From Bathynomus jamesi (Eukaryota; Arthropoda; Malacostraca; Isopoda; Cirolanidae), in NCBI GenBank assembly GCA_023014485.1, contig JAJOZX010002711.1, positions 422,501 through 486,500 on the forward strand: a DNA stretch of 64,000 nucleotides. Reading direction: 5' to 3'. Position 1 is the stretch's first letter, and each line of letters begins with the position of its first letter. A model generated the notes under the pieces. That model was not told where the DNA came from. It was given only the letters and a program-made list of their open reading frames with translations, and ran no database searches. Below, piece by piece: positions 8,272-18,333 of the stretch. A program made the translations under genes and the position numbers.

Positions 8272-9220
8272 TATTTGGATTATTCTATTTAATATGTATT
8301 ACCAGTTTCGATTCTTAGTTTCTATATATAACGTTAGTTATATGTTAAGGGTTGAGCATTGTATTGATGGCGCGTCATTGTGTGAGTTGTTGGTTAGGTT
8401 AGTCTGTTAACCAGTTGGTTACTTGGTTGGCATATAGGTTAAAGTTCTAGATTTGGGGATGTTTGTGTTTAAACTTTGACGATAAGTTAGTATTGTTTTT
8501 TTTGGATGGTCTTTGATTAAAAATAATGATTACAATTTAAAAGAATTCATCCAATAAACGTTTCGAGACAGGGGGGGGAGGTTATAAAATAATTGAACGT
8601 GCATTGAACTGAAGATAAATTAGTAAACTGTACAGCGAGTGTTATTAGTTATCTAATTGTTATCATGAACTATTTATTAATTTGTAATATGATTGTTTAT
8701 TGATATGGATAGTTTTCTAACGTAGAGCTTTATTATAGGTAAAGAAGTATATAGAACAGTTGAGACTTGAGTAAAGATACGAACCAGTGAATCGTAAGTG
8801 CTGTTGCATCTGTCAATTCGTCATAATGAATGAATAGTTTTCATACATTAATTTTACCTGATTGCTAATTAGGTATACTTTTATAAGACTTTAGTGGTGT
8901 GAAAGTTGAACGGGAACAGAGATGCGAGTCTATCCTCTGGAATACAGAGGTAGGCTAAAATATTAAACTTCTACTTGTTCAGAGAATCCTGTTTAATGTC
9001 TAAATGTTATTAATTACTTGTTCAATATTATTTAAAGCTTGGAAATTGTTATTTTAGGTCCCGAGCTGGGGTTAGTCTTGATTGGTGGGAGGCGAAGTTG
9101 ACCAGTTCATTGGTATCACTGGTATCGGGTGCAGGTTGTAGTGCAACAGACTGAACTATTGCATATCGTCGACTCGGTTCAAGCCATACAATCAACATCG
9201 TGGACGACACTCCATTCACT
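8272..9220. other. AT-rich stretch without recognised gene
   Basis: I see scattered stops in all frames, a few GGTTAGGTTAG phrases near 8390-8410 and a short poly-G run near 8570. No exon, RNA or terminal-repeat pair could be supported. Confidence 0.5.
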
Positions 9221-9223
9221 GGT

Positions 9224-9440
9224 TTAATGTACAGTTGTCCGCGTCTGTAACGTTCCTCGCCTCACAGGAGAATCCGTACATGTGGAAACGCCGCAGTGAT
9301 AGTCAAAGCACCCCAATTGGGGAAGGTGGGGTGGAGGGGGGACAACCGAGTCCAACAACCTGCGGTCGACCCCAATGTAGCATCCCGCCTCATTTGCGAG
9401 ATTTGGTGGAGGAAGGAGCTGGTTTCCGATCTTCACCTAC
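9224..9440 (-). repeat. LINE 3' tail segment, minus strand
   Basis: The reverse complement contains CTCGCAAATGAGGCGGGATG, matching the segment near 2375-2400, followed by GGTCGACCGCAGG. It is probably the 3' end of the same LINE family in the opposite orientation. It ends near the chimeric border around 9440. Confidence 0.4.
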
Positions 9441-9814
9441 CCTCGTATCCTGCCACGCATGGCTGGTCAGGGACTTTGCAGAAGAACCTGTTCAGCTGGT
9501 TCTTGAAATTATTTAGGCTGGTGTGTTAGAAGTTAATCTGCCTTTTCTCTTATTTCAATCTGTTTCTATACATAACCTTAGAGTATTTTCCATACATATA
9601 TTATTGTGAAACGATTGTCTTCTTTCCAGGGAGTAGAGTTTCAGAGATTATAGTCGAGACCAGTAGTCTTCATCTTTCGTTTCCTCTATTTTAGACTTAA
9701 ATGTCTTTTATGTGGTTTCTATGTTTGCAATGTCTCCTTTTCTGTATGGGCTTGTGAGTATTAGTAGCATGGCCGCAAAATGGGAGAGTACAAGTTGCAA
9801 TGCAATGTTGATCA

Positions 9815-10060
9815 ATGTTGCAAAGGGGTGGGGGTATTGCAAAGGTGGGTAGGGGTAATGGGAGAGGGGGTTATGCAACAAGGGGGTGGAGATAACGCCC
9901 CAAGTTGCATGAAGGGGTGAGAAGGGAGGATGACCTCCTCCAAAAGGGTGAACCTGACCTAAACCCTAACTTTGGGAGAGAAGGTGGGATGTCTTCACCC
10001 CCTCCAAAGGGGCATCCGTAACCTAAGAAGGTAAACCTTAACCTAAGAAGAAGAGAGGAA
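9815..10060. repeat. G-run rich tract with possible G-quadruplex
   Basis: The plus strand has GGGGTGGGGG, GGTGGGTAGGGG and GAGAGGGGG spaced by short linkers between about 9823 and 9870. That is enough consecutive G-runs for an intramolecular quadruplex. C-rich counterparts (CACCCCCTCC) follow near 9996. No coding signal was recognised. Confidence 0.4.
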
Positions 10061-10218
10061 GAGAGACCATGCTTTCGCCTGGAGACCCAGACGCATAATG
10101 ATGCTCTTGGTTTTTGCACTTGGTTTAGAAAGTCGGGGGTTGCCAGTTATTTATTTTACTTATATTATTTATATATGGAGGGGTTGCCAGATAGTACTAT
10201 TTAATTATTTGGAGAGAT

Positions 10219-10222
10219 GTCA

Positions 10223-10266
<44 letters not shown>
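10219..10266. repeat. (CA)n microsatellite
   Basis: An almost pure CA repeat with one CACACC interruption. The surrounding sequence (10100-10970) is AT-rich without a recognised gene and contains another long (TA)n tract at 10519-10563. Confidence 0.9.
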
Positions 10267-10268
<2 letters not shown>

Positions 10269-10512
10269 TATAACTTCCAGGAATGGTCAAAAAGTTTATA
10301 AAGAAACGTTCCCATGTCTTATATATATTCTTTCAAACAATTTAAACTAAACAAAACTGGAGAAATGTCAATTTACCTTGTTTCCTTGCTTCGATTAAAT
10401 TTCATTTAATTCTCCATAAACACTTCATTTAATTTGTGCAAAACATTTGTTTAATTATCAAAAAGCAATTCACTTCCAAAAGAATTTAATTTAAATTTCC
10501 ATAATTACTTTA

Positions 10513-10518
<6 letters not shown>

Positions 10519-10563
<45 letters not shown>
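10519..10563. repeat. (TA)n microsatellite
   Basis: A pure TA tract in AT-rich, gene-free sequence. Confidence 0.9.
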
Positions 10564-10568
<5 letters not shown>

Positions 10569-10973
10569 TAACAAAATTTTAACAAATATATAGAAAATAA
10601 ATATACATTCAAAATAAATATTTTAATTTTAACTAATTTGGAATGCGGTCATTCCTTTCATTTCTTTAATGGGCGTTACATTTACTTTTCCAGCCACCTT
10701 AGTGAATGCTGGCCGCAGACACATGCCACTTTACCCAGGACCTATTTTTTACTGCGCTTCATTATTATTCACCCTTCTCTTCCTACACCGTATTCTTTCA
10801 TTTCTCCTAAAACCTTTACAGAAAATTAATTTTATGCGTAAATGTTATTCATTTTGGCATATCACGCATAGTTTCCATGAAATCTTAAAAATATTATACA
10901 ATTATTGTATATTGTAGATAATATGTAGAATATTGTATATAAGCACATAGTGTCAGCGTATATTAAAACTATA

Positions 10974-11260
10974 CAGTATCGGAAAAAAGTTCGCTCAGGA
11001 ATTAAATTTCTAAAAAGCATAAAAATTTACTAATTGTTAATGTGTGAATTTTTATTCTGAACCCAATTCTTTTCCAAATGCTTCACCGCCTAGAGTTCGC
11101 GACACCGAAACCACTGTTTGTATATACTTCAAAGTCATCATGAACCAGTGAAACAAATTTCATGATTTTACTAATAAAAGAAATGTACATTTAATGTAGC
11201 AACTGAACATTTTTCTTTGTTGTCGCATGAAATTTGAATGATTATTTTGCGGATATCCTG

Positions 11261-11261
<1 letters not shown>
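10974..11261. mobile_element. Possible MITE with weak terminal inverted repeats
   Basis: The left end ACAGTATCGGAAAAAAGTTC and the complement of the right end ACAGGATATCCGCAAAATAA can be aligned with a 2-base gap. A TA tract follows on the right. It contains no transposase. The resemblance to Tc1-type ends is weak and the call may be wrong. Confidence 0.3.
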
Positions 11262-11310
<49 letters not shown>

Positions 11311-11383
11311 ATTATTTCACGAAAGTAACACGTGAAAAATATTTATGATGAATAAAACCACGAAGGAAAGGAAACACAGAATG

Positions 11384-11423
11384 GTGCTCAAGCGCTTTCG
11401 TCTAATGACATCCTCAGGAACAC
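11384..11423 (-). ncRNA. Hammerhead-like ribozyme motif in Penelope terminal repeat
   Basis: The minus-strand RNA folds as stem I GUGUUC/GAGCAC (6 bp, one G-U), core CUGAGGA, a short stem II GUC/GAC with loop AUUA, GAAA, and a palindromic stem III AGCGCU. The expected cleavage site follows the U after GCGCU. One extra U sits between the CUGANGA core and stem II. The 40-nt motif is identical in the copies at 37918, 40792 and 43490. Penelope-like elements are known to carry minimal hammerheads in their terminal repeats. Confidence 0.6.
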
Positions 11424-11463
11424 TGGAGTACATAAAGAGTTACAGCCTATATATAGGTTACAG

Positions 11464-11524
<61 letters not shown>

Positions 11525-11799
11525 ATATATATATGCAATAAACGGAGAAGTAAAAATAAAATTAAAAATTGAAGGCTTATCGGAGAGGCATAGAAATTTG
11601 TAAGGAAAAAATATCGATTTTTAGCACAAGATCAAATGAATTATTTCAACCAATGTTATAAAAAAAATAAATAAATAATGAAAAATACAAATTTATACTG
11701 GAAATCTGCCCGGGTTTTAACACACTTCCTTTTTTGGTTAAGGTTCGATGTATATAAAAATAAAATGAAAATTAAAAGTTAATAGAGTAGCATACAAGT

Positions 11800-12097
11800 T
11801 TACCAAAGATTTAGCGTTCTACCCTTCTTATCTAAATCTGTTCTGAAGGAATTCAAAACAACATGATCGAGTTGAAAAATACCTTTGCTTATGTTGAAGT
11901 TATTTGAAAGTTGGATAATGGCAGACTCAAGAATATTTATATTAACAATGTTGCCAGAGTGAAATAAAACTGAAGCATTATTCCAATCAATACAGTGGGA
12001 TAACTCTGACAAATGGACAAAAAGGGCACTGGACGACTGTCCTGTTCTAACGGAATATTGATGCTGTTTTATACGTGTGTGCAAATCCTTTCCCGTC
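11800..12097 (-). pseudogene. Penelope GIY-YIG endonuclease C-terminus
   Basis: The frame encodes HTRIKQHQYSVRTGQ, then SALFVHLSELSHCIDWNNAS, ILESAIIQLSNNFNISKG, and the family C-terminus GRTLNLW. The GIY-YIG signature itself lies upstream and is lost at the inverted junction. It is very similar to the C-terminus of the longer copy ending at 38356. Confidence 0.75.
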
Positions 12098-12166
12098 CCT
12101 TACAAATTTGTATGCCTCTCCGATAATCCTTTAATTTTTAATTTTTATTTTTACTTCTCCGTTTAT

Positions 12167-12172
<6 letters not shown>

Positions 12173-12215
<43 letters not shown>

Positions 12216-12682
12216 GTTAAAACTGAATAATTATTTCATCTACTGGTGTAGAAAAGTGGACATTATAATTATGTAGAAGACTATTAACAACAATTACATA
12301 TTCAGCTTTATTTGTCCTGAATTTTCATGTCTCGCATAAATGCCCTATTTCATTCATTCAGAGAGAGAGAAAAGAGGTGCATTGGATAACATATGCACGG
12401 ACTCCTTCTGGAGGATTGGTCTGTGAGCGAAGAATTCGAATTAGACATTATCAGGAATAAAGGTTGTTTATCTTTCATATACCTCGTAACTCAGAAGAAT
12501 TTTTCCCCGTCAGAAAATCGTTCCCTGATTGAACTAATCTATCAAAAATAACGTCGTTGAGAGGAATACAAAGTGAATATTTGAATTTATATGACATTAA
12601 ATTGAAAAAGCTATATATACAGGACCACAAGGAGGAAAATGGTTGTTTTTCTTTTTTCTTTGTGGAGGTAACATCTATTCCG

Positions 12683-12686
<4 letters not shown>
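12173..12686. other. Non-coding stretch between repeats
   Basis: It begins with (TA)n to about 12211 and continues as AT-rich sequence without a recognised gene or terminal repeat. Confidence 0.5.

Positions 12687-12776
<90 letters not shown>
12687..12776. repeat. Compound (TA)n(GA)n microsatellite
   Basis: About 40 bp of TA is followed by about 45 bp of GA, directly abutting the Tc1-type fragment on its right. Confidence 0.95.
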
Positions 12777-12779
<3 letters not shown>

Positions 12780-13242
12780 TAGACAAAATAATATGAACAC
12801 CTTGATAAATGGCGGTTTTTATTCTTAATATGGAGTTGGTCCTCCTTTAGCGGCAATAACAGCTGCAATGTGTCGGGGAATTGATTCATACAGCTTTTGG
12901 ACAGTGGCTAGAGGAATCCTAAGCCATTCTTCGAGCAAACCCTGCTCCAGTTCCTCCAAAGACGCCCGCGGTGGGAATCGGCTTCTGACCTGCTGCTCCA
13001 ACTGACACCACAGATGCTCGATAATGTTAAGATCCGGGGATTGTGGAGGCCAATCCAAGCGTTCTACTTCACTAACATGCTCTTCAAACCAGTTTTTAAC
13101 GACCCCAGCTGTGTGGATTGGTGCATTATCATCCTGGAAGACGGCGCCGCCAGTGGGAAACAGCGTTTGGACCATGGGATGGACCTGGTCAGCCAATATT
13201 GACAGATAGACCTGGGCGTTAACCCTACCATGCAGTACTACA
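12777..13242 (-). pseudogene. Tc1-like transposase C-terminal half (DD36E spacing)
   Basis: On the minus strand, from about 13242 to a stop at 12825, it reads VLHGRVNAQVYLSILADQV, then AVFQDDNAPIHTAGVVKNWF, LDWPPQSPDLNIIEHLW and AAVIAAKGGPTPY. This is the second half of a Tc1/mariner catalytic domain. I count 36 residues between Asp (of DN) and Glu (of IIEHLW), matching the described DD36E group rather than classic DD34E Tc1. A 3' end GGGTTAGACAAAATAATATG follows the stop. The N-terminal half and other terminal repeat are absent. The fragment directly abuts the truncated gene at 13243. Confidence 0.75.
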
Positions 13243-14781
13243 GCTTAACTCCTTATAGTTTGGTGCTTTATGGTTACCTAAAAACCCACGAACCACATCA
13301 CGGAAAGCACACCAAGCCTCTTTTTCGATCGGAGTCATCTTGGCTTCAAGGTTCTTTGAATTCAACAGCTCCTTGACTTGTGGTCCTACAAAGATGCCAG
13401 TCTTGACTTTGGCCTCAGAGAGTTTAGGGAACATGACCCGAATCTGTTGGAAAATTTCCCCTCCAAAATCTAACGCAGTTACAAACTGCTTAATTAGACC
13501 CAACTTAATATAGAGAGGTGGTAGCAGAACTATGTCAGGCTTCACAAGAGGTTCCCTGAGTACATTGTACTTTCCTGGTTGCAGTCCTTCACGTGGAGGC
13601 CACTGAACTGTTTTATAGTGCTCAGTTGAAGCCCTGCTATCCCACAGGCAAAGAAAACATGAATATTTAGTAAACCCTCCTTGTAAATCTAACAGGAAAC
13701 CAATCATTTTGAAATCACCACACATGTCCCAGTTATATTGTTCATACCTGATTTGAGTGAGCAGTTGTTTGACATTTTCATGGTCCTCTTTCATTTGAAC
13801 AGAATGTGCAACTGGTATAGATGGATATTTGTTCCCATTGTGGAGTAGAACAGCTTTTAAACTCCGAGTTGAACTGTCAATAAACAGGCGCCACTCTGAG
13901 GGTATATGTGTAACCCAGTAGCTGTGAATAGACCATTAATCTCGCTGCAATAACAGAGAGAGCCATTGACATCGTAGAACCTTGCAAACTCTTCATGCCG
14001 CTTTCGGTATACAGTGCTCTTGCAGTCTTCTCCAAGCAAATTCCACTCTTTGAGTCTGGAGGTCAGAAGCTCAGACCCTGATTTCGTCAGACCCAAATCT
14101 CTAATTAAGTCGTCCAATTCCTTCTGATTTGAAAAGTGAGGGTTTGTACTGAAAGTTACTATATATTCTTCATCATGACTGTCCTCACCAGCCGACATCT
14201 CAGATGAGCTAGTTGCATCCTCATTTTCAACCTGGAAAGCAAAGAAACAAAATATAGGCACAGCTATATATGTAGAAGAGCATCAGCACTAAGAAAAATC
14301 GGCACATAATGACCGACAGTCTGTAAATACAGAAGGTAAAGTAATGGATAGATACCCGTTCTGGTGGACGTGGTATTGGAAGACCTTCGCCATGTGGTAC
14401 AGGAGCTATGGACGACGCTATGCTTGGATACTGAAGAGTCTGCCTTCCTTTAACTTTCCTGTACTTAGAAACATCTACCATGCAGTAGTAGCAATCGTCG
14501 TGGTGGCTCTTTGGTTCTCTTCATATTCTGGGTACCGCAAAGGGCATTGCCTTGCGTACTCCCCGCAGCCACCCTTCAAGTTTGGAGGGGCAGCTTCCAC
14601 AGATCACATGGGGTGCCCAGGGCTTATCTTGGTCACCCATAGGCATACCAAAATAGAGCCGATACGCGATCCAGAACTTGGTGCCTTTCACAATCTTGTG
14701 CGATACTTGCTTGGGGCCTATGTAATACCCACAAACGTAGCAGAATATATCCGGCGACTGTTTACAAGCTCTAGTTGCCAT
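13243..14781 (-). pseudogene. Spliced multi-copy gene of unclassified family, truncated
   Basis: On the minus strand the first exon starts MATRACKQSPDIFCYVCGYY and continues to HVICGSCPSKLEGW and DDCYYC. These three Cys pairs suggest zinc binding. An intron runs from GTATCTATCC (donor near 14357) to TTTGCTTTCCAG (acceptor near 14234). The second part has an acidic stretch (EDSHDEEY), then LIRDLGLTKSGSELLTSRLK and RHEEFARFYDVNG. After a frameshift near 13905 come YNWDMCGDFKMIGFLL, YSCFLCLWDSRA, LPPLYIKLGLIKQFV and GFLGNHKAPNYKEL. Damage: TGA in place of a Trp codon at 14521, one frameshift, and a 3' truncation at 13243 against the Tc1 fragment. Similar repeated proteins occur widely in animal genomes without an assigned function. 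A transposon origin is my inference. Confidence 0.6.
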
Positions 14782-15047
14782 TATCTTTACCAAACTTTAC
14801 TACATTAATCATAACCTGCAGATATAGAGAGAAAAGTTATTAAATCTGCAACAGATTCCAGATTCCAGAAAAAAAGATGTATTCACAACACTGAAATAAT
14901 GTTCGCAATAAAAAAGGATCGAAAACACTCAAATCGTCAGCACAGAGAAGCACAGAAACACAGTACCTCAGTGCTGGTAACCATCAGACAAACAACCTGC
15001 TTTCTTTGTGTGCTCACACTTACTGATTTCTCAGACTCCGCGCTCTT

Positions 15048-15056
15048 CTTTATATA
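15048..15056 (-). promoter_or_regulatory. Candidate TATA box for the gene at 13243-14781
   Basis: TATATAAAG on the minus strand is followed downstream by GAAGAGCGCGGAGTCTGAG. A transcript from here would start near 15020 and reach the first ATG at 14781 through about 240 bases. The intervening 14794-15047 has no other recognised feature. This is a sequence-pattern call only. Confidence 0.35.
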
Positions 15057-15312
15057 GCACAGTGGAAGTTTCGGGCAATTTCTAGAGCAAGAAACTGTCA
15101 ACGAACATCCGGATTGTTCTCAACAATTCCTGATTATTCTGATATTGCTGCGCCCATAACAACATTATACTGGTAAAACATGAAAAATGGATTATCTCTG
15201 AAACCATTGATGATACACACAAACCAAGGCCAGATTTGGACTCAGCGCCCACAAATGCATATAAAAACATAAAAAATTCTATATAAACAGAACCAGTGTT
15301 ACACAGTGTAAT

Positions 15313-16071
15313 CAGGGTTGATCCTGGATCCATGTATAGCAATGGTGTTGAACACGGACTGCGGCGTGTAGTTGAACGTATTATGGAGTTTGCCCTTCAG
15401 AACCGCGACGAACGTGAAGTCAGGACGAGGCTGTCCTTCGGTTTCGGGTCAGATGACGGGAATGTAGATGATTTTTGGGTAGTAATACCATTCAGACGCT
15501 TGGCCGCTGTAGATACAGGATATATATTAGGCCGTATAATGCAGGCCTCTCAAAGTAGTAAAGCCAATTTGGACAACTTCACGGTAGATATTGACCGTGT
15601 ATTCCGTGTTGCGGGTCATAGTGCCACATCTTATACTTTTAACTTCAATTCTCAGGCTATTTACAGACGGCATATAAACGCCGATCGTGGTTGCGGCTTT
15701 ATAGCATTAGTCTTGGCTCATATGTTTACTGTACTAAATAACAGAGCTGGGCATTTGCGGCATATTTTGCGGTACTGCGGTACTTGCGGTACCACCGCAC
15801 TACCACCCCGGGCCCCCATAACGCAGTACCGCAAAGGATCGCTGAAAGTACCGCAGTACCGCTACCGCATTCAAATTTCCGCGTACCGGTTTGGTACCGG
15901 TTTGGTAGTGCAGCAGTACCGCAGTACCGCAATATGCCGCAAGTGCCCAGCTCTGCTAAATACACGGACGCAAAAAAATTGGTTGCCTACGATTGTGTAG
16001 CGTACCGTAAACAGGCTTCAGATTGCAAGCTTGAGTTTGACTGTAATATGAATCCTGAAGAGTTGAGAAGG
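15313..16071 (+). pseudogene. Fragment of a second Polinton, polymerase N-terminal region
   Basis: It is about 85-90 percent similar by eye to 55373-55920 of the large Polinton. Matching phrases are MYSNGVEHGLRRVVERIMEF, FGFGSDDG, FWVVIPFRRLAAVDTGYILG, FNSQAIYRRHIN and RGCGFIALVLAHMFTVLN. After the MITE at 15742-15955 it resumes with KQASDCKLEFDCNMNPEEL and stops abruptly at about 16071. It differs from the larger copy in many codons, so it derives from a separate insertion or an old duplication. No other Polinton genes accompany it. Confidence 0.75.
15742..15955. mobile_element. hAT-type MITE inserted in the Polinton fragment (214 bp)
   Basis: The inverted ends are CAGAGCTGGGCATTTGCGGC on the left and the complement CAGAGCTGGGCACTTGCGGC on the right. 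The interior has repeated GCGGTACTGCGGTACC phrases in both orientations. The flanking 8-bp repeats are CTAAATAA (15734-15741) and CTAAATAC (15956-15963), one mismatch. The paralogous sequence near 55795 lacks the insert. CAG ends and an 8-bp duplication are typical of hAT non-autonomous elements. Confidence 0.8.
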
Positions 16072-16084
16072 GCGCCCACAACCG

Positions 16085-16560
16085 TAGGCGCCAGGCTCAC
16101 AACCGTGACCAAGATGACGTCACATCGCGAGACTCCCTCAATCATTCATTCTGCCCTGAACGTCACACCTTGACCTCGTTATAAGGGACTCTCGTGCACG
16201 ATGCTTCAATGGCATATCACCTCTCTCCTCTGAAGAAAATCTCCAGTGACAAGAGAAATCTCACCATGTAACACGGTGTAACAGGCCCCATTGGCCTGGT
16301 GTCATTCACCTAACTTTATATAAAGACTTTAATTACCTCACGCTTTATTTAATATTGAAGTCATTAATCAAGTGCACATTTATAACATTTCAATACAACT
16401 TTCATTCAAACAACTGCAGTGTTTATTTGTTTCACTTAAATCTCACTTATTTTGTTTAATAAAGGAAGAAAACTCACTCTGGTAATTTCTTTAATTAATA
16501 AGATTATTTGATCTGAAAAGATCATGGTGACCCCAGCCTCAAGCAATCATAATTATTAAC
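16085..16560 (+). repeat. Possible LTR-retrotransposon terminal region
   Basis: The sequence contains TATATAAAGAC near 16316, an AATAAAGG signal near 16461 and, near 16528, TGGTGACCCC. That last phrase resembles the leader just downstream of LTRs in arthropod retrotransposons. No matching second LTR, target duplication or coding region is seen. The hairpin TATAGTGCC/GGCACTATA at 16590-16612 lies just downstream. Confidence 0.25.
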
Positions 16561-16639
16561 ATTAACAACTGAACATAATTAACAATCATTATAGTGCCAA
16601 CGAGGCACTATATATTATCGGAGGAGACTGTAGACGCCA

Positions 16640-17147
16640 ATCGACCAGGGAAGTAGGACGTTAGGCAGGAGACAGAAAGTGCTGGAACTCCCGTTTCTCT
16701 TGTCACTATCCTCTTTAGCTGATCTTTTTTTTCCGTCTCATCTACTCTGTGAGCAGCCCAGAATGCTCTCAAACACACTTCTCCCTCTATTCTTCACTCC
16801 ACATACATGCATTTTACACAATACACAATCTTTTCAAAATTTATACATAAAAAAAAAAAAGGCATCATCAGCCTCAAATACCTTGATTTCCGCTCTCTTT
16901 TATATAAGGGGGGTATTTTTGTAGGCGCTCGCCCTTAGCGCCTCCTTCGTACATAAAAAAATCAAAAGCCTTAGCAAATTCAGTATATATTACATGTACT
17001 GTACTTTTTGACCTCGACACAATGTTTCCACATTTTCTCTTGGGGTTTAACAACTGTGATAGGCATGATCTTCTAGCCCTAAAGCCATGATGGTTTGGAT
17101 TGAATAAATTTTTTTCTTCTAGGTAGCAAGCAATTTTGCCATTTGAA

Positions 17148-17165
<18 letters not shown>
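16640..17165 (-). pseudogene. LINE RT fragment fused to a LINE 3' tail
   Basis: The minus strand from about 17150 reads IACYLEEKNLFNPNHHGFRA, SCLSQLL and HVIYTEFAKAFD, the RT region preceding and including motif A. Directly after this it jumps to a tail with GGCGCTAAGGGCGAGCGCC. On the plus strand 16880-16960 that tail resembles the LINE tails at 23380-23440, 31400-31460 and 35760-35825. The RT palm catalytic box and thumb are deleted. A (TC)n(TA)n tract lies at 17146-17199. Confidence 0.5.
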
Positions 17166-17199
<34 letters not shown>

Positions 17200-18160
17200 G
17201 GGGAATGTAAAAAGGTTGATTAGTCAATTATTGGTTATGACTGAACCAAGAAACAAATTGTTCATGAAAACAATCACGTGAACGCCGCCAATGGCGGCTT
17301 CTCTTTTCGTTGGTGAAAGGGAGATTTTATAAATTCTTGAGTAAACTAATTTTAAAACATATGTATGTTAAATACCAATGTATACACATGAATTCACGTG
17401 TCTATTTAAGGAACTAGGGAAATAAATAAATTAAAAGTTAATTTAAAAACAAAAGCTTAGCGCACTTCGCGCTCAAAACTGTGATTCCGCATACCATTAT
17501 ATATTTGCATGAAACGGGAAAATTATATTATTGTTACCTTATTAACAGGTTAAAAGGCAAGTTAAATACTTCCTGAAATTTGGTAATTCTAAAAAATAGA
17601 ATGAATTAGGAAGTTGATGTAGAAGGCTAAGTAAATCTTACGCGTGGCAGCCTAACGCCCGACAGCGCCGGACCAAGAAGGCCCACAAAGAGAGGGTATT
17701 ATACAAAAGCAAATTAAACCTATAAGCAGTTAAAAAAGATAAATCTCATACCAAAATAATCTTTATGTACTGCCAAATAATGTAGCATAAAATTTATGTT
17801 AGTTAAGATATGGGATTAATGTGTTTATTAAAATGTAACATTCGAAGCGAAAGGCGCCAAATAAAACAAAAGCGAAGGGTTTGGCTCAGTCTTTCCTTAA
17901 AATTTAACAAAAGAAAACGGAGAAACTCCATGGTACATTTTCGTAACTGAAGAGACTCAAGAAATAGTCTACCATGTTTTCCCGTAAAGAAAACGGGTAC
18001 TGAGTTCTTTCGATTGAAATTGGGGTAATCTCAAAAAGTGTTATTCAAATTGTACGTTATTTGCAACGGCTAATCCGATCTAGGAAGGTCTATCTGGCAG
18101 ATAAGAGGTTCTAATTGTAATTCAAATAGTTCGCAATTCATTTATTCGCATTATGTATGT
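17200..18160. other. AT-rich stretch without recognised gene
   Basis: No frame is open for a meaningful length and I found no terminal repeats. It forms the left flank of the nested element complex starting at 18164. Confidence 0.5.
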
Positions 18161-18333
18161 TAGCCAATGTGGGGCGATAGTGTATAAGTTGGCCAAAAAT
18201 TATTCTTGAGAAAATACTTGGTCGTAAATTAGTTAATACCAATTTCTTGTTTGTTTGTGACAGCTTTCGAAAAAAACAAACTTCTTCTTAATAATACCTA
18301 ACATTTTATTTTCTTTATTTCTAGCCTCTAAGA

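Larger units (their letters stand above)
11307..12171 (-). mobile_element. Rearranged Penelope-like fragment with inverted end
   Basis: On the minus strand, reading right to left, it holds the GIY-YIG C-terminus, then the terminal repeat down to the conserved outer end at 11307. Long (TA)n interruptions lie at 11468-11534. At 12097/12098 the minus-strand copy switches abruptly to a plus-strand piece of its own terminal repeat. Segment 12098-12171 is the inverted copy of 11535-11608. The RT domain is missing entirely. A comparable inverted junction is seen in the larger cluster at 41707. Confidence 0.8.

Noticed and set aside
11345..11572. Open frames with long Tyr-Ile or Arg-Glu runs (also at 12475, 12557, 38000, 43500, 45700)
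   Set aside because: They are translations of (TA)n, (GA)n and (CA)n microsatellites.
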